Shown piece by piece: positions 35,780 to 45,766 of a DNA stretch of 64,000 nt. Made by a program: the position numbers and the translations under genes. Each line of letters opens with the position of its first letter. The stretch's first letter is position 1. Origin of the DNA: Devosia sp. A16 (GTDB lineage: Bacteria; Pseudomonadota; Alphaproteobacteria; Rhizobiales; Devosiaceae); the NCBI RefSeq assembly GCF_001402915.1, contig NZ_CP012945.1, positions 496,001 through 560,000 on the forward strand. Reading direction: 5' to 3'. The notes under the pieces were generated by a model that was given only the letters and a program-made list of their open reading frames with translations, had not been told where the DNA came from and did not search any database.

Positions 35780-36184
35780 TCAGAGGCAGGCCATAGATTG
35801 GGCCTTCACAACCGTGCTTGTTACTCGGTCCTGGGGGTCGAAGGCGATCTCGAGCTGCACGATAGGAGGGGTGCAGAGAGAAAGTGCTCGAGGCCAAAGT
35901 TGTCGGATTGGCTCCAGCGTCACCCAATACCTCTGTGGGAGGTGCCATCTACCGCTCCGGTCAAATAGAATCCGTGGCGCGCCTGAATTGGCGATGAACT
36001 TGTGGGTCTTGAGCCAACGCTCGACTGCATCGCGTGAGGTGCCGGGCTTGATGTCGTGGCCGACGACCTCGTTCCAGTATTGTACTCGCGCCTTGAGCTC
36101 GCCAGCGTCGATTACCAGAACGGCGGCTCCCGCGACCACGATGATGCTCGCGACCAGCGCCAGTATGTAGATTATTGTTTTCAT
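35780..36184 (-). CDS. Hypothetical membrane-anchored protein
   Basis: A 134-residue protein with an N-terminal signal anchor (IIYILALVASIIVVAGAAVL) and a soluble part. It contains IKPGTSRDAVERWLKTHKF and a C-terminal IVQLEIAFDPQDRVTSTVV strand, a layout seen in small periplasmic BamE/SmpA-like domains (inference). ATG 36184; no ribosome-binding site that stands out. Base composition is lower in GC than upstream genes. Confidence 0.65.
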   Translation of the reverse strand: MKTIIYILALVASIIVVAGAAVLVIDAGELKARVQYWNEVVGHDIKPGTSRDAVERWLKTHKFIANSGAPRILFDRSGRWHLPQRYWVTLEPIRQLWPRALSLCTPPIVQLEIAFDPQDRVTSTVVKAQSMACL

Positions 36185-36400
36185 CGATGGCCAAGATAGT
36201 CGGCCACCGCGGTTTGCCCTTGACTGAAATCAAGGGCAGCTGCGACCGCTCGCCGACGCGCGGGTTTGGTCCTACACCCGACATCGCAGAGGATGTCGCG
36301 GGGCTGATCCGGCCGGTTTCGCGGAATAGCGCAGCGCGCTCACCGCAAACTCTGAGCAGATCACCCAATTTCCGACAACGCATGAAGTCTCTGACCCGTC

Positions 36401-36461
36401 ATGTCCGCTATCGGCGCGACCGGTCATTTGTGGGGAACCGCTTCTGGCCCGGAGCGGACAT
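36401..36461. promoter_or_regulatory. Inverted repeat upstream of GH5-like gene
   Basis: ATGTCCGCT (36401-36409) and AGCGGACAT (36453-36461) form a perfect 9-bp inverted repeat in the 377-base gap (36185-36561) before the hydrolase gene. No other gene is convincing in that gap. Could be an operator. Confidence 0.4.
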
Positions 36462-36561
36462 CGGCTTTCGGGCCACCGTTCGGTGGCAACGCGTTGGCAT
36501 TGACACAGATCAAGGGCCGATCCGCGACCCCGCCTATCGTTCCCTGATCAGGGAGGACCGC

Positions 36562-38013
36562 ATGCAGGGGTTGAAAAGTCCAGATCATGGGGGCTCGGCG
36601 AACGTCCGGGTGGCTCTATTGGCTGTCGCGGCAATTCTTGCGCTGGTCGCCTTCTCGCCGGTTGCTCACGCCTCGATGCTCACCGTCAGCCCAGATGGCG
36701 TCCTGCTGCTCAAGGGCAAGCCCTACCGGGGAATCGGCGTAAATATCGCGGACGCATTCCATCGCCTCTACCTGCACCCGGGCGACTTCACCTACGATCG
36801 CGACTTTGCCACCCTCGAGGCTGAGGGTATCCCGTTCGCCCGCATTCCCGCGACCGCCTATGCGCCGCACGACGTCCGTGACTACGTCCTCCATCGCGAC
36901 GCGTACCTGCGCAAGCTCGACGGCGTCGTCCAGTCGGCCGAGAAGCACCACATCGGGCTGATCCTGGACCTGTTCTGGTGGCACGTCGCCGTCCCCGACA
37001 TCGTGCACGAGCCGGGCAGCGCGTGGGGCGATCCCGCCAGCAGGACCATCGCCTTCATGCGCGAGTACACGCAGACGATCGTGTCTCGCTACAAGGATTC
37101 CCCCTCCGTCTGGGCTTGGGAATTCGGCAACGAGTTCAGTCTCGCCGCCGATCTGCCCAATGCCGCCGACTGGCGGCCGCAGATCAACCCGATAATCGGA
37201 TGGCCGGATAAACGAACCAAGGCCGACGACATCCGCACACCGATGATCCTTGTCGCTTTCACTGAATTCGCCAAGGCGGTCCTCGAGGTGGATCCCGAGG
37301 CGGCAATCACCACAGGCAATTCGATCCCCCGTCCAAACGCGGAAAGTCAGCGGAAGACCTTGACCTGGAACTCGGTCGACACACGCGCGGACTTCCGCAC
37401 CAACTTGGCGATGGTCAATCCCGATCCGATGAATATGCTCCAGATCCATCTGTATGCATTCGACCTGAAACGCTTCCGCCAGTCCCACGTGACCTACGCT
37501 GACATCATCGAGCAGGCGATGCGGGTGGCCCGCGAGCAGAAGAAGCCCCTGTTCATCGGCGAGATGTCTTCGGCCACCGTCTGGCCCGAGCTCAAGTCCG
37601 AGGACGACGTCAAACGTGACTTCAAGGCGCGTCTGGACGCCATCCTCGAGCACAAGGTGCCGCTGTCGGCGGTCTGGCAGGTCAGCACCTCCCTGACCTT
37701 TGCCAACGATCCACTGTCGATCAGCCGCGACAAGGACAATGGCTGGATGTTCGACGATATCAGAGCGGCGAACGATCGAATTGCCGCTGAACTCGAGGCC
37801 GAACAGCGCATCGCCGAACTCATGCCGCAGTTCGAAGCTGCCATCGCCACCGTCGATCTCGGAGCCATCGTGGGCCTTCAGCAATTGCTGGTAGACCGCG
37901 GATACAAGCCTGGCACCGTCGATGGTCAATATGGCCCGTCGACCAAGCGCGCACTCATCGCATGCATCGCGGCCGGAACTTGCACCCGGGACGATCTGCC
38001 CGTTCCGAACTAG
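36562..38013 (+). CDS. GH5-like glycoside hydrolase with C-terminal peptidoglycan-binding domain
   Basis: A 483-residue secreted protein. The N-terminal signal peptide (VALLAVAAILALVAFSPVAHA) is followed by a cellulase-like barrel: GKPYRGIGVNIADAF, LILDLFWWHVAVPD, catalytic acid Glu in WAWEFGNEFS (near residue 189) and nucleophile Glu in PLFIGEMSSA (near 334), plus HLYAF. Residues ~433-473 (GLQQLLVDRGYKPGTVDGQY, GPSTKRALIA) form a PG_binding_1 domain. ATG 36562 has agggagg at 36550-36556. Substrate may be a beta-glycan; the wall-binding tail suggests action at the envelope. Transcribed alone. Confidence 0.87.
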   Translation: MQGLKSPDHGGSANVRVALLAVAAILALVAFSPVAHASMLTVSPDGVLLLKGKPYRGIGVNIADAFHRLYLHPGDFTYDRDFATLEAEGIPFARIPATAYAPHDVRDYVLHRDAYLRKLDGVVQSAEKHHIGLILDLFWWHVAVPDIVHEPGSAWGDPASRTIAFMREYTQTIVSRYKDSPSVWAWEFGNEFSLAADLPNAADWRPQINPIIGWPDKRTKADDIRTPMILVAFTEFAKAVLEVDPEAAITTGNSIPRPNAESQRKTLTWNSVDTRADFRTNLAMVNPDPMNMLQIHLYAFDLKRFRQSHVTYADIIEQAMRVAREQKKPLFIGEMSSATVWPELKSEDDVKRDFKARLDAILEHKVPLSAVWQVSTSLTFANDPLSISRDKDNGWMFDDIRAANDRIAAELEAEQRIAELMPQFEAAIATVDLGAIVGLQQLLVDRGYKPGTVDGQYGPSTKRALIACIAAGTCTRDDLPVPN

Positions 38014-38245
38014 CTGCGCCCAACCACCCAGCCGAACGTCCCAGAAAGACCTTGCTCTTCCAAACCCCAGCGGAGAAGTTCGCCGAGTGTGTTGCAGCGA
38101 TCAGTTGAACCCACCGCCAAAAGCAGACACTCATGGAGCAAGCGCGCGTTCGTGCCACCAACGGGGCACCTTCCATGGAGATTCCAGCGAAAAGGGTGCG
38201 GGGCCGGACAAGCATCAGACCCCGCTCTCCAGACCTACCGATGAG

Positions 38246-39424
38246 CTATACCTGCCGTCTCGCCGAGATCATCAGGACCACGGTGCCGGCAATGGCAGCA
38301 AGGCCCGACCCGAAGAGGATTCCGATCTTCACCTGTTCTTGCAAAGAGATCTCGCCTGCAAAGGCGAGCAATCCGATGAACAGGCTCATAGTGAAGCCGA
38401 TGCCGCAGAGCATGGCGGTACCGAGCAGCTGCGCCCAGGAGGCATGGACGGGCAGATCGGCGAAACCCAGCCTGATCGCAATGGCGGCGCTGCCAAAGAC
38501 GCCGACGAGCTTGCCGACCACCAGACCGAGGGCCACCCCCATGGTGAGTGGATCAACGAGCCTTTCGATACTCACACCCGCGAACGAAACGCCGGCATTG
38601 GCGAACCCGAATATCGGCAGGACGATGAAGGGGACGATCTTGCCGAGCATGTGCTCGAGGCGGTGCAGCGGTGAGTGCTCCAAGTCATCGGGGCGGCCGT
38701 CTTTCATGCGCAGTGGAATGGCGAGTGCCAAGGCGACGCCGGCAAGCGTCGCGTGCACGCCAGAGCGATACACGAACACCCAGAGGACAAGACCCAGCAG
38801 AAGGTAGAGCCAGAGCTTGAGGATACCCGCGCGATTCAAGGCGAAGAGCAGACCCAGCACCACTGCTGCCCCTGCCAGATCGAACCAGGAGATTCCTGAC
38901 GTGTAGAAGAGCGCGATGATGATGACGGCGCCGAGATCGTCGATGATCGCGAGCGCTGCGAGGAAGATCTTGAGCGAGGCAGGAACGCGGTTGCCAAGGA
39001 GCGAGATCACCCCCAGCGCAAAAGCAATATCCGTGGCGGTGGGGATGGCCCATCCGTGAATGGTCAGCGGATCATGCATGTTCAGCGCGACATAAATGAT
39101 CGCAGGAACCACCATGCCGCCGGCGGCCGCGATCCCGGGAAGAATTCGACGGGACCATGAGGCGAGTTGCCCGTCGATCATCTCGCGCTTGATCTCGAGG
39201 CCGACGAGCAGGAAGAACAGGGCCATCAGGGCGTCGTTAATCCAGTGCTCGGCGCTGAGCGGACCGACCTTCGTGTGGAGGGCGCCTTCATAGAGGCCAG
39301 CGAGCGGTGAATTTGCAGCGACGAGCGCAAGGGCCGCGGCCACCATCAGGACGATGCCGGCAGAGGCCTCTCCACTTAGAAAATGGCGCAGCAGGGAACG
39401 CGGTTTGCGGATCAGTTCGGTCAC
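38246..39424 (-). CDS. nhaA: Na+/H+ antiporter NhaA
   Basis: A 392-residue inner-membrane antiporter. Signature regions are [33 protein letters not shown] with the paired Asp of the ion site near 163-164, and [14 protein letters not shown]. About 11-12 helices, full family length. GTG start at 39424. It lies 28 bases downstream of the glycosyltransferase gene in the same direction. Exports sodium in exchange for protons at high salt or alkaline pH. Confidence 0.97.
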   Translation of the reverse strand: MTELIRKPRSLLRHFLSGEASAGIVLMVAAALALVAANSPLAGLYEGALHTKVGPLSAEHWINDALMALFFLLVGLEIKREMIDGQLASWSRRILPGIAAAGGMVVPAIIYVALNMHDPLTIHGWAIPTATDIAFALGVISLLGNRVPASLKIFLAALAIIDDLGAVIIIALFYTSGISWFDLAGAAVVLGLLFALNRAGILKLWLYLLLGLVLWVFVYRSGVHATLAGVALALAIPLRMKDGRPDDLEHSPLHRLEHMLGKIVPFIVLPIFGFANAGVSFAGVSIERLVDPLTMGVALGLVVGKLVGVFGSAAIAIRLGFADLPVHASWAQLLGTAMLCGIGFTMSLFIGLLAFAGEISLQEQVKIGILFGSGLAAIAGTVVLMISARRQV

Positions 39425-39452
39425 GGGTGCCAGTCTATCGTGTTCTTGTTGG

Positions 39453-40748
39453 TTAGCCGCGGCCGAGAGCCGGCTCGCTCACGATTGGAGCGGTGGGTTT
39501 CGGCGTAAGCAGGCCTTGACGCTCCAGATAGGCGATGGCGTTGCTCACCCCATGTTCCTGACGGATCTCTGCGCCGATCTCCGCGGCACGCCGCGCCATG
39601 GTGCCGGTCGCTGTGGCTTCGATGATGGCTGCCGCAAGCAACCCCGATGTGAGGTTTTTCCTGTCGATTGGGGCAGGACCGGCACCTAGCTCGTGGACGA
39701 TGCGCGCCCAGAACGGCTGATCGCCGAAGAAGGGGCAGACAATCGTGGGTTTGCCGGCGCGTAAGGACGCCCCTGTGGTTCCTGCCCCGCCGTGGTGGAC
39801 ACAAGCCGACATCAGGGGGAATAGCCGGTCGTGGGGCGCTCCCGCTATGATGTGGAGGTCGGGCGAGTTGGAGCCTGCCTGAATAGCGCCGCCGCCTGTT
39901 GCGAGAACACCTCGTTTCCCAGCATGGCGCAATGCCTCGGTGACGAGTGTGGTCAACGCGCTGGGGTCAAGACCCGGCATGCTGCCGAAGCCGACATAGA
40001 CGGGCGGATCGCCAGCATCGAGGAAGGCCTGCAGGCCAGCGTCGGGCTGCCAGTCTCCTGCCTCTTCCAAAAACCAATAGCCGGTCACCGCGACATCGTC
40101 CGCCCAGTCAACGGGTCTTGGCAATACGCTGGGGCTATAGGCGTAGAGCGTCGCCTGCGGCTTCAATGGTTTCCGGGGCTTCTTCGCAAGATTCAGGTCC
40201 GAGGCGCGCCAGTCGGTGATCATCTTGCGAAAGATCGCCTCGCCGCCTTCGGCCATCACCGTGTGCGTTAGGGGATTGAGCGGTCCCACCGAGCGGAACG
40301 GCACCATCGGGCTTGCGAATTCCTTCGTCGGCGTAAAGCCCGGCAGGGGCGAGGCCAACACAGCGGGGCATGAAAGGCGTTCCGCGATGTGCCGCGCGGC
40401 GATGGCCTTGGGGTGGTAGATGATGAGATCGGGCTGAAACTGCTGCGCCGCCTGCCACTCCGCCTTGAGCTGTTTGCGGCCGATGGGCTTGAAGTGCTTG
40501 ATCATCTTGAAACCGGCAGCAAAGCCCCCGCCGCCCGCCATCGCTGCCTTGGCTTCGGGTGTCTCCATAAGGTCAAGAAACTCACCGGGCAGGTATGAGA
40601 ACAGAATGCCGTGCGTGCCGATGAAGGCTTCGTACTGCGTGGGCGCCGCGATCATGACAGTGTGTCCGGCGGCCTTCAGGCCAAGGGCCAGCGCCAGATA
40701 GGGTTGCACGTCGCCGCGCGTGCCGAGCGTGTGAATGGCAATCTTCAT
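39453..40748 (-). CDS. Glycosyltransferase, UGT/MGT-like (GT1)
   Basis: A 431-residue cytoplasmic glycosyltransferase of the GT-B type, resembling sterol- or macrolide-glucosyltransferases. N-terminus [20 protein letters not shown] is the family signature; the donor-binding region is [19 protein letters not shown] followed by [11 protein letters not shown] near residues 318-345. Acceptor is a lipid or natural product. Ahead of nhaA; probably co-transcribed. Confidence 0.93.
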   Translation of the reverse strand: MKIAIHTLGTRGDVQPYLALALGLKAAGHTVMIAAPTQYEAFIGTHGILFSYLPGEFLDLMETPEAKAAMAGGGGFAAGFKMIKHFKPIGRKQLKAEWQAAQQFQPDLIIYHPKAIAARHIAERLSCPAVLASPLPGFTPTKEFASPMVPFRSVGPLNPLTHTVMAEGGEAIFRKMITDWRASDLNLAKKPRKPLKPQATLYAYSPSVLPRPVDWADDVAVTGYWFLEEAGDWQPDAGLQAFLDAGDPPVYVGFGSMPGLDPSALTTLVTEALRHAGKRGVLATGGGAIQAGSNSPDLHIIAGAPHDRLFPLMSACVHHGGAGTTGASLRAGKPTIVCPFFGDQPFWARIVHELGAGPAPIDRKNLTSGLLAAAIIEATATGTMARRAAEIGAEIRQEHGVSNAIAYLERQGLLTPKPTAPIVSEPALGRG

Positions 40749-41231
40749 GCGGTCGCTCCCGAGGATGATCCCTCAGATGCGCGGCACGACGTGCGCGAAC
40801 AACAGTTCTGGAAACAGGTCATGGGTGACCTTTCAGCAAGGATTCGATCCGCTGGCGGCCCGACCAGCGTTCATTCCCTGCCCGGTCTGCGAACGGACCT
40901 GACACCCAATTTGAGTATGCCTTGCTGACCCTTCGGGTTCAAGCATTTGCGACGCTGGTGCACCAAAGCCGCTTCAGCGCCGGAGGGCGTGGCACCGTCC
41001 ATTTCCGATGTGCATCAGCAACCGCCACCGACGTCGCTCACGCAATGTGGTTATTTCGGGTCAGGTGGCCGGCAAGAATAGGTCAGCGTTAATACATCCA
41101 GAAGGAGAAACGGGGTGGATTCTCAGTAGTGTTTCCAATCTTTGTAACTTGATTGGCGATTCATGGGTTGACTCGATGGCCAGAATTCCTAGGTTGCTGT
41201 CGCATATTACCGATATGGAGTGAAACGACTG
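40749..41231. other. Intergenic region without a convincing gene
   Basis: About 480 bases between divergent genes. Short frames on both strands have no family features. The distal 200 bases are comparatively AT-rich and contain TTGACT (41168-41173) and several TATT/ATAT words, suitable for promoters of the osmoprotectant operon. Confidence 0.5.
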
Positions 41232-42251
41232 ATGACATTCAGCCGGAAAAGCGGGCTGCTCGCAGCTTCGCTGCTTCTGGGAGCAGCGTTCGCGCTGCCT
41301 GCACAAGCACAGGACGACCAGTGCGGCACTGACCGCACCATCGACATCGCAGAGATGACCTGGCCTTCGGCCGCCGCTCTCGCCCACATTCACGCGACGA
41401 TTCTCGAAAAGGGTTTCGGCTGCAATGTCGAGATCGTGACCGGTGACACGGTGCCGACCTCGTCATCGATGCTGTCGCGGGGGACGCCCGCAATTGCCCC
41501 TGAGCTCTGGACCAGCACGATCGCCGAGCCGTGGCAGCAGGGCATTGAGGCCGGCAAAGTCGTTCAACTGGGTGACGCCATAACCGATGGCACGGTCGAG
41601 GGCTGGTTCATTCCTCGTTATGTGCAGGAGGCGAATCCAGAGCTGACGACGGCTGATGCAGTCATAACCAAGCCAGAGCTGTTCCCAGATCCGGAGGAAA
41701 GCGGTCAAGGCCGGCTGTATTCGTGCCCTCCCGGCTGGGCCTGCGAGCTTTCCACCTCGGCCCTGTTCGAGGCCTACGGGATGGAAGGCAAGTGGAACCT
41801 GTTTTCTCCCGGCTCGGGCGGCGCACTCGATGCGTCGATCGCTCGGGCGTTCCTGCGTCAGGAACCGATCCTGTTCTACTACTGGGGACCCACGGCAATC
41901 CTGGGTAAGTTCGACGCCGTTCAGCTCGATCTTGGTGAAGCCAGGCCCGATGTCTACGCGTGCAACACCGACCCTGATTGCGCCGAGCCGGCGGGCAAAA
42001 CCGCCTATCCGTCATCGCCGGCGGTGATCGGTGCGGCCAAGTGGGTCGAGACAGAGGCACCTGCCGTGGCCGAGTATTTCGGCAAGGTCGGGCTGACCAA
42101 TGCCCAGATCAGCGAGCTGCTCGTCTATGGCGACGAGAACAAGGCTGACGCTGCTCAGACGGCCGAGAATTTTCTCAAGACCAAGGAAGATGTCTGGACG
42201 ACCTGGGTTTCGCCCGAGGTCGCCGACAAGGTCCGCGCCAGCCTCAGCTAG
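41232..42251 (+). CDS. Glycine betaine/proline-type ABC transporter substrate-binding protein (OpuAC)
   Basis: A 339-residue periplasmic binding protein for quaternary ammonium osmolytes. Signal peptide SGLLAASLLLGAAFALPAQA; mature part contains several Trp likely to form an aromatic box (AEMTWPSAAAL, IAPELWTSTI, YYWGPTAILG) and Cys pairs. ATG 41232 is chosen; GTG at 41220 overlaps the ribosome-binding site ggag. Gene is followed by a strong terminator before the permease gene. Confidence 0.92.
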   Translation: MTFSRKSGLLAASLLLGAAFALPAQAQDDQCGTDRTIDIAEMTWPSAAALAHIHATILEKGFGCNVEIVTGDTVPTSSSMLSRGTPAIAPELWTSTIAEPWQQGIEAGKVVQLGDAITDGTVEGWFIPRYVQEANPELTTADAVITKPELFPDPEESGQGRLYSCPPGWACELSTSALFEAYGMEGKWNLFSPGSGGALDASIARAFLRQEPILFYYWGPTAILGKFDAVQLDLGEARPDVYACNTDPDCAEPAGKTAYPSSPAVIGAAKWVETEAPAVAEYFGKVGLTNAQISELLVYGDENKADAAQTAENFLKTKEDVWTTWVSPEVADKVRASLS

Positions 42252-42274
42252 CGGCTCCTCACTGCGCTAGCTTT

Positions 42275-42312
42275 GCGGCCGGGGTTCACCAGTCCCGGCC
42301 GCGTTTTTCGTT
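42275..42312 (+). terminator. Rho-independent terminator between binding protein and permease genes
   Basis: GCGGCCGGG (42275-42283) and CCCGGCCGC (42294-42302) form a perfect 9-bp stem with a 10-base loop, followed by gtttttcgtttt. It lies inside the gene cluster, 128-base gap, 5' of the permease ATG 42380. Confidence 0.88.
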
Positions 42313-42379
42313 TTCATGCCGCATCCGTCCGTCGCGTCTTTCGCTGACCGGGTGTGGCCTTTTTCACCGGGCACCGAAC

Positions 42380-43252
42380 ATGTTTCCTGAACTCATCGAC
42401 ACACGACCGCTACGCCGGGCAGTGGACGACGCGCTTGGCTGGGTCGTCACCAACTGGGGGAGCGCCTTTGAAGCCGCGGCCAAGCCCCTGCTGCTCCTCC
42501 TCAACGCCATCGAGGCCCTGCTGCTGGCCACCCCCTGGTGGCTGATCATCGCTCTGCTCACCGGCATTGCGTGGCTCGCGACGCGGCGCTGGCCGCTGCC
42601 CACAATCGTGCTGATCTCGTTGCTCTTCCTGGGCGTGATGGAACTCTGGAAGGATGCGATGAGTACGACGGCACTGATGCTCGCCGCAACTCTCACCGCG
42701 ATCGTCATTTCGATCCCGGTGGGTGTGTGGATGTCGCGTTCCCTGCGCGTACGCCAGTTCTTCACCCCGGTGCTCGACCTCATGCAGACGCTGCCGAGCT
42801 TCGTGTACCTGATCCCCACCGTTATGATCTTCGGACCAGGGAAGATTCCGGCGCTGATCGCTACGATCGTTTATGCCGCTCCCCCGCTGGTGCGCCTGAC
42901 CGATCTCGGTTTGCGCTCGGTCGACCCGGCCGTGATGGAAGCGAGCCGTGCCTTTGGCACCAATCCCACACAGCGCCTGCTTGGTGTGCAGATTCCGCTC
43001 GCCCTGCCGACTATTCTGGCCGGCATCAACCAGACGACCATGATGGCGCTGGCCATGGTGGTGATCGCTTCGATGATCGGCGCCGGCGGGCTTGGTTACC
43101 AGGTGCTGCAGGGCATTGGGCGACTTGAGGTCAGCCGCGGCCTGTTTGCAGGCCTTGGCATCGTGGTGCTCGCCATCGTGTTCGACCGGATCACCCAGGC
43201 CTTCGGCAGGCAGTTGCAAGCCCGCGTAGGAATTTCGGAGGCGCGGGCATGA
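42380..43252 (+). CDS. Osmoprotectant ABC transporter permease (ProW/OpuAB type)
   Basis: A 290-residue permease. The N-terminal ~40 residues form an amphipathic region before the first helix; six or more helices follow, with the family motif MSRSLRVRQFFTPVLDLMQT and LPSFVYLIPTVMIFGPGKIP, and the EAA loop PAVMEASRAFGTNPTQRL. Ends in ATGA overlap with the ATPase gene. Confidence 0.94.
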   Translation: MFPELIDTRPLRRAVDDALGWVVTNWGSAFEAAAKPLLLLLNAIEALLLATPWWLIIALLTGIAWLATRRWPLPTIVLISLLFLGVMELWKDAMSTTALMLAATLTAIVISIPVGVWMSRSLRVRQFFTPVLDLMQTLPSFVYLIPTVMIFGPGKIPALIATIVYAAPPLVRLTDLGLRSVDPAVMEASRAFGTNPTQRLLGVQIPLALPTILAGINQTTMMALAMVVIASMIGAGGLGYQVLQGIGRLEVSRGLFAGLGIVVLAIVFDRITQAFGRQLQARVGISEARA

Positions 43253-44325
43253 CCACGATGAGTGAAACGGATCTGGCCATTGCCATGAAGGGCGTGACGA
43301 AGATCTTCGGCCCCGCGCCGACACAGGCACTGACCACCCTGCAAGAGGGTATGTCCAAAGCCGAGCTGCAGGCCGAAACCGGCCATGTGGTCGGACTTGA
43401 TGGCGTGTCCCTCGAGGTTGCGCGGGGGCAGATCCATGTCGTCATGGGGCTGTCGGGCTCCGGAAAATCCACGCTGATCAGACATGTAAACCGGCTCATC
43501 GAACCGACCGCGGGCGAGATCACGGTTAATGGCGCGAACGTCCTTGCCATGTCGCTCGAGCAGCTGCGGGAGTATCGGCGCACTCGTGTCGCCATGGTCT
43601 TTCAGAAGTTCGGGCTGTTGCCACATCGATCGGTCGTCGACAACGTCGCATACGGGCTTGAGGTTCGCGGCGTGCGCAAAGCTGAGCGAGAAGCCGAGGC
43701 GCGCAAATGGATCGAGATCGTCGGCCTTTCGGGCTACGAGAATGCCCGACCACGCCAGTTGTCGGGCGGCCAGCAGCAACGGGTCGGACTTGCGCGGGCG
43801 CTGGCGCTCGACACCGACATCGTCCTCATGGACGAGGCGTTCTCGGCGCTCGATCCGCTGATCCGCTCAGGGATGCAGGATCAACTGGTCAGCCTGCAGA
43901 AGACGCTCAACAAAACGATCCTGTTCATCACGCATGACTTTGATGAGGCCTTGAAGATTGGCGACCGGGTCACCGTACTGAAGGATGGCGCCGTGCAGCA
44001 GGAGGGAGCCCCCGAAGAGATCGTGCTCAATCCGGCCAACGAGCATATCGAAGAGTTCGTGCGCGATGTGAACAAGGCGAGGGCCATCCGCGTCCGCACC
44101 ATCATGGAGGTGGGCGTATCCGAGCCCTGTTCGATTGCGGTGCCTGCTGAAGCCAGGTGTGAAGACGTGCTGCCGCTGTTCGCCGAGCATCAATGGGTCG
44201 GCGTCCTCGATGCCTCCGGCGAGCAGATCGGTCGCATAACGGCAAGACGCGTGATCGGCGCGCTCGCACGACATGGCGCGAAGACCCCGTCTGTCTCTTC
44301 GCCGGTGTTGGAGGTTGCATCATGA
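43249..44325 (+). CDS. Osmoprotectant ABC transporter ATPase (ProV/OpuAA type)
   Basis: A 358-residue ATPase with C-terminal regulatory tail. Walker A VMGLSGSGKSTLIRHVN, signature LSGGQQQRVGLARAL, Walker B VLMDEAFSALD. After about residue 275 a CBS-like region follows (VRTIMEVGVSEPCSIAVPAE, QWVGVLDASGEQIGRITA), shorter than the paired CBS of ProV, so ionic-strength sensing may be reduced. Coupled to the permease and, by ATGA, to the Usp gene downstream. Confidence 0.94.
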   Translation: MTTMSETDLAIAMKGVTKIFGPAPTQALTTLQEGMSKAELQAETGHVVGLDGVSLEVARGQIHVVMGLSGSGKSTLIRHVNRLIEPTAGEITVNGANVLAMSLEQLREYRRTRVAMVFQKFGLLPHRSVVDNVAYGLEVRGVRKAEREAEARKWIEIVGLSGYENARPRQLSGGQQQRVGLARALALDTDIVLMDEAFSALDPLIRSGMQDQLVSLQKTLNKTILFITHDFDEALKIGDRVTVLKDGAVQQEGAPEEIVLNPANEHIEEFVRDVNKARAIRVRTIMEVGVSEPCSIAVPAEARCEDVLPLFAEHQWVGVLDASGEQIGRITARRVIGALARHGAKTPSVSSPVLEVAS

Positions 44326-45152
44326 AGATTGCGGCGTTCGTCGACCTATCGCTCTACGCACACAGTGTCATCGACCACGCTATCTGGCTCGCGCGTGAGA
44401 GGCAGGCCAGCGTCGAACTCATCAATATCGTGTCGCCGAACGAACTCGCAGCTTCCAATCTTGCGCCTGTTCATCCGGCAGGCGCCATGCTGCTGCAACA
44501 GGATGATGCTCTCGACGCCAAGGTTGCTGACCTCGCGCGCCAGGGGCACGAGCGATTGGATCAGGGCCGCAGACTATTGAACGAAGCGGGGGTGTTCGAC
44601 GTCAGCACCCGCCTGCTCGAAGGGCATACTTCTCGCACGATGGTACAGGCCGCCTCGCCGGCTTCCATCATCATCATGGGCAAGCGCGGAGAGCAGGCCG
44701 ACCTAGCGCGATTGCCGCTTGGTTCCAACCTCGAGCGCCTGGCCCGCGGCAGCAAGGTCCCCGTGCTGGCGGTTTCGCGCAGCTTCAGGCCGATCAAGCG
44801 CATGCTGGCGGGAGTGGACGCCGAGACTTCCGCCGCGCCGGCGGTGAACAGCCTCGCGAGCGGGGTTCTACCGACCTGCCCGCTCGAATTGCTGCATGTC
44901 GGCGATTCCACCGAGACTGCGCTGCAGACACTCCAGCAAGCCGAAACGAAGCTCCGAGGTGCAGGGTACGAAGTGAGATCCAGGATTGAACCGGGCGTGG
45001 CTCAGACGGTCATTCCGGAGCGTGTTGTCCTTGATGAGATCGACCTGCTCGCCGTGAGTGCGTTAGGCAGTTCCAGACTGAGGTCGATGATCCTGGGCAG
45101 CCTTACTTCGGAACTGCTTCGCGCCTGCCAGGTCCCGGTGTTGCTGTGCTGA
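44322..45152 (+). CDS. Tandem universal stress protein (UspA family)
   Basis: A 276-residue protein with two UspA domains. The N-terminal one carries a nucleotide-binding-like loop (IIIMGKRGEQADLARLPLGS, G-2x-G-10x-GS); the C-terminal one is degenerate (ALGSSRLRSMILGS). ATG 44322 overlaps the ATPase gene stop. In Halomonas a Usp protein (TeaD) encoded with the ectoine TRAP transporter tunes uptake; by analogy this one could adjust the betaine importer to ATP level (inference). Confidence 0.92.
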   Translation: MKIAAFVDLSLYAHSVIDHAIWLARERQASVELINIVSPNELAASNLAPVHPAGAMLLQQDDALDAKVADLARQGHERLDQGRRLLNEAGVFDVSTRLLEGHTSRTMVQAASPASIIIMGKRGEQADLARLPLGSNLERLARGSKVPVLAVSRSFRPIKRMLAGVDAETSAAPAVNSLASGVLPTCPLELLHVGDSTETALQTLQQAETKLRGAGYEVRSRIEPGVAQTVIPERVVLDEIDLLAVSALGSSRLRSMILGSLTSELLRACQVPVLLC

Positions 45153-45520
45153 CGATCGCCGCAGCCTCCAGTCGGGGCCAATTGGTGGCAGGATCGCGGC
45201 GGTACCGTGGCCAAATTGCAACTTTACCCTCGTGCCGGTGTGTCGGACTATCGGTGTGGCGGTTGCAGAGGGCTTAGTGGCCTTTGCCCTCAGGCATTCC
45301 CATGCATGACCGCCGCACCCCGTCGTGATGGGAGTCCTCCGTCACGAAAGCGCCTCGTGTGGGCGGTCCTGGGTACCGTAGGGAGGATAGTTCGGGACTG
45401 GCGAGGTGTTTGGGTGGGCGTGTCATAGCGCGCTCGCCGCAGCGATGGAGTCGTCCGCGTGATACCCGCACAGCCATTGCGCGGGCGTCTCCATCATCGC
45501 ACAAAAACAGGCGATCTATC
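45153..45520. other. Intergenic region, nothing firm
   Basis: About 370 bases after the Usp gene. No terminator with a U-run and no family-like reading frame was found; the sequence is lower in GC than most genes. It must hold the promoter of the two small genes that follow, if they are expressed. Confidence 0.4.
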
Positions 45521-45766
45521 TTGGGACCACTTGAGCATTATTTCGTTCAGCCGGTGCTCGATGACGGCACTGTAGACAAGACCCGCAGCGTCACCATTGA
45601 GGCGCCCAGTGCCCTGAAAGCCGGAGAAGCGGCGCTTGAACGTCCGCTTTCTCTGGAAGGCAAACTTGCGAGGGCCGTCGTCTGGCGGCTGACAGCGGGC
45701 TTTGTCCCGCACAGTGTTACGCTCTATGACCCTGATCAGTCACTGGACTTGGCCGCGGCCTCATGA
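45521..45766 (+). CDS. Small hypothetical protein, first of a coupled pair
   Basis: An 81-residue protein (from TTG 45521) containing GPLEHYFVQPVLDDGTVDKT and a central ALERPLSLEGKLARAVVWRL. The frame is open upstream to 45359, but those codons look non-coding, so the start is uncertain. Its stop overlaps the ATG of the next small gene by ATGA (45763-45766), which supports both as real. No family recognised. Confidence 0.55.
   Translation: MGPLEHYFVQPVLDDGTVDKTRSVTIEAPSALKAGEAALERPLSLEGKLARAVVWRLTAGFVPHSVTLYDPDQSLDLAAAS

Noticed and set aside
41008-41223. 71-codon plus-strand frame before the betaine binding protein
   Set aside because: No ribosome-binding site or family pattern, and it overlaps the probable promoter.
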